From positions 50,239,724 to 50,303,723 of the forward strand of contig NC_087068.1 of NCBI RefSeq assembly GCF_963678635.1: a stretch of 64,000 nt of DNA, read 5' to 3'. Position 1 is the stretch's first letter; each line of letters starts with the position of its first letter. The position numbers and the translations under genes are program-made. Below are positions 63,074 through 64,000 of the stretch, piece by piece. The DNA comes from Symsagittifera roscoffensis (taxonomy: Eukaryota > Xenacoelomorpha > Acoela > Convolutidae). The notes under the pieces are model-generated. The model was not told the DNA's origin. It was given only the letters and a program-made list of their open reading frames with translations, and searched no databases.

Positions 63074-63718
63074 ATGACTAGTCCTTTACAAATAATCTCA
63101 GTGTCTGATCGAGAAAGAACCATTATCTACCAAACATACACGAGAGAGTCGATTGCAGTCATCCATCAACAGAAAGAGAGAGTCTCTCCGTCTACAGCAA
63201 GTCCGTTCAATGACTTGGCTCCCCGAAAAAACGACGAGAATCAAAACGAGGAATGGACTACAAAAAGTCATATCATGCTACCAAACTACCTCCTTGATCA
63301 CATCGATCTACTTAGACAGAATCGAAAACGAATGTACGAGAGTTGCACTATTCACGAGAGCTATCCGGCATTAGAAAAGACGGAGATAAACGACACAACC
63401 TCGCTCGAGCAGTCTCCAAGAAAAATTCTCTTCGCGTATGACTGCGAGTCAATGCCGTTGTATGAAAATCAGGAGGGATGTATTCGTGACTATGCAGAGC
63501 GCGAAGCGTACTGGGATATTCCGACAGCAATGTCTCCCGAGTCGTTTGTTAGGGGACCAGTTTCAACTCCAGAACAATCAACTTCCTATTCGGATGCTCG
63601 GGTTTCATCTAGTGCGGAGACAATTGATCTAGTCACCCCAGATCTCATTCAAGGCACTCCTCCAAATGCAGCTTGCTATGCGCCAAAAAAGAGAAAACTA
63701 CAGTTTCGAGGTTTCTAA
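63074..63718 (+). CDS. Hypothetical nuclear-targeted protein, 214 aa
   Basis: ATG ORF, hydrophilic and Ser/Glu/Arg/Tyr-rich, with no TM segment or recognised enzyme motif. The C-terminus YAPKKRKLQFRGF holds PKKRKL (204-209), very like the SV40-type nuclear localisation signal. The reading frame uses a more GC-rich vocabulary than the flanking DNA, which supports coding. It may be a regulatory gene of the Polinton or a host or acquired gene next to it. Confidence 0.6.
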   Translation: MTSPLQIISVSDRERTIIYQTYTRESIAVIHQQKERVSPSTASPFNDLAPRKNDENQNEEWTTKSHIMLPNYLLDHIDLLRQNRKRMYESCTIHESYPALEKTEINDTTSLEQSPRKILFAYDCESMPLYENQEGCIRDYAEREAYWDIPTAMSPESFVRGPVSTPEQSTSYSDARVSSSAETIDLVTPDLIQGTPPNAACYAPKKRKLQFRGF

Positions 63719-63973
63719 TAACTTAAACAAAAAACTTTCCTTCTTTTGTTTCAAATATTATTCCAAGGTTTTATATTTTCATTTTTGTTTGATTTGACTT
63801 CTAAGCTGTTTTAACATTACTGTGTGTATATTTTTTTTTCTCAGTTTTTATTTTGCTTAATAGATCAATTAAAGTTTGCCCCGTAAAGTTTTCAGCAAAA
63901 TCTTAGAGAAAAACTAGAAAAAAATCAGAAATCGAGAATAATTTTACGCTAAAATTGTTGTTTGAGAAAGAAT
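63719..63973. other. AT-rich right flank
   Basis: About 255 bases of T-rich sequence after the last ORF, with an ATTAAA-type polyadenylation candidate at about 63,868. No gene and no inverted copy of left-flank sequence recognised. Confidence 0.5.
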
Positions 63974-64000
63974 GAGAGAGAGAGAGAGAGAGAGAGAGAG
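63974..64000. repeat. (GA)n microsatellite, cut by window end
   Basis: At least 13 GA units run to the last base. Its true length and whether it belongs to an element terminus cannot be seen. Confidence 0.9.

Larger units (their letters stand above)
52900..63720. mobile_element. Polinton/Maverick (adintovirus-like) gene cluster
   Basis: A compact, intron-free cluster of overlapping intact ORFs. It includes the diagnostic Polinton set: FtsK/HerA-type packaging ATPase, retroviral-type DDE integrase, adenain-like cysteine protease, penton-like minor capsid protein and major capsid protein. Thirteen forward ORFs (53,063-61,154) meet two reverse ORFs (61,424-62,447), and a forward ORF lies beyond (63,074-63,718). 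Protein-primed DNA polymerase B and terminal inverted repeats are not visible, so the stated limits are those of the genes, not of the element. Confidence 0.92.

Noticed and set aside
63974-64000. (GA)n run as the Polinton terminal inverted repeat
   Set aside because: No (TC)n or other inverted partner is seen on the left side, and the run is cut by the window edge.

Overview
The window is AT-rich invertebrate nuclear DNA dominated by two very different virus-like mobile elements. No host gene could be recognised. The phylum cannot be fixed from sequence alone. The Polinton genes are of the metazoan type, and the non-coding DNA (long A/T runs, TTTTCAG-like tracts) looks vaguely nematode-like, but that is a weak hint.

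Positions 1-42,648 hold a head-to-tail array of one large Ty3/gypsy-type LTR retroelement with a unit of about 16.2 kb. Copy A (1-7,971) is its 3' half and is cut by the window edge. Copy B (8,366-24,182) and copy C (24,577-42,254) follow, and neighbours share single 394-bp LTRs at 7,972-8,365, 24,183-24,576 and 42,255-42,648. Order within a unit: LTR, a 77-codon ORF, a structured leader of about 0.9 kb, a small basic ORF overlapping gag, one in-frame gag-pol (capsid, CCHC knuckle, DSG protease, RT, RNase H, HHCC/DDE integrase, GPY/F), a 0.8 kb spacer, then at least six more reading frames before the 3' LTR. These are a two-TM small protein, a long frame with no ATG, a signal-peptide glycoprotein-like ORF, a membrane-anchor ORF, a Ser/Pro-rich ORF and a terminal ORF. 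The layout is that of a complex endogenous retrovirus rather than a simple retrotransposon. The copies are almost identical but carry different nonsense and frameshift lesions, so none is complete. A and B share a deletion of 1,904 bp next to the 3' LTR, which C keeps.

Positions 42,649-about 52,900 contain no convincing gene. They hold small repeats, a duplicated segment of about 450 bp with a minisatellite, and a 213-bp element with 14-bp inverted ends.

Positions 52,900-63,720 carry a compact, intron-free Polinton/Maverick (adintovirus-like) gene cluster with intact overlapping ORFs. It has three early genes of uncertain role (one with a DEDDh-exonuclease-like pattern), a possible PC4-like protein, a small ORF, a membrane protein, packaging ATPase, two conserved small/structural proteins, DDE integrase, penton-like minor capsid protein, a basic core protein, major capsid protein and adenain-type protease. 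On the opposite strand are a PC4-like ssDNA-binding protein and a protein with an HUH-like HxH motif, and beyond them a forward gene with an SV40-like NLS. The virion-forming module looks complete. No protein-primed DNA polymerase B and no terminal inverted repeats are visible, so the element either runs past 64,000 or is truncated.
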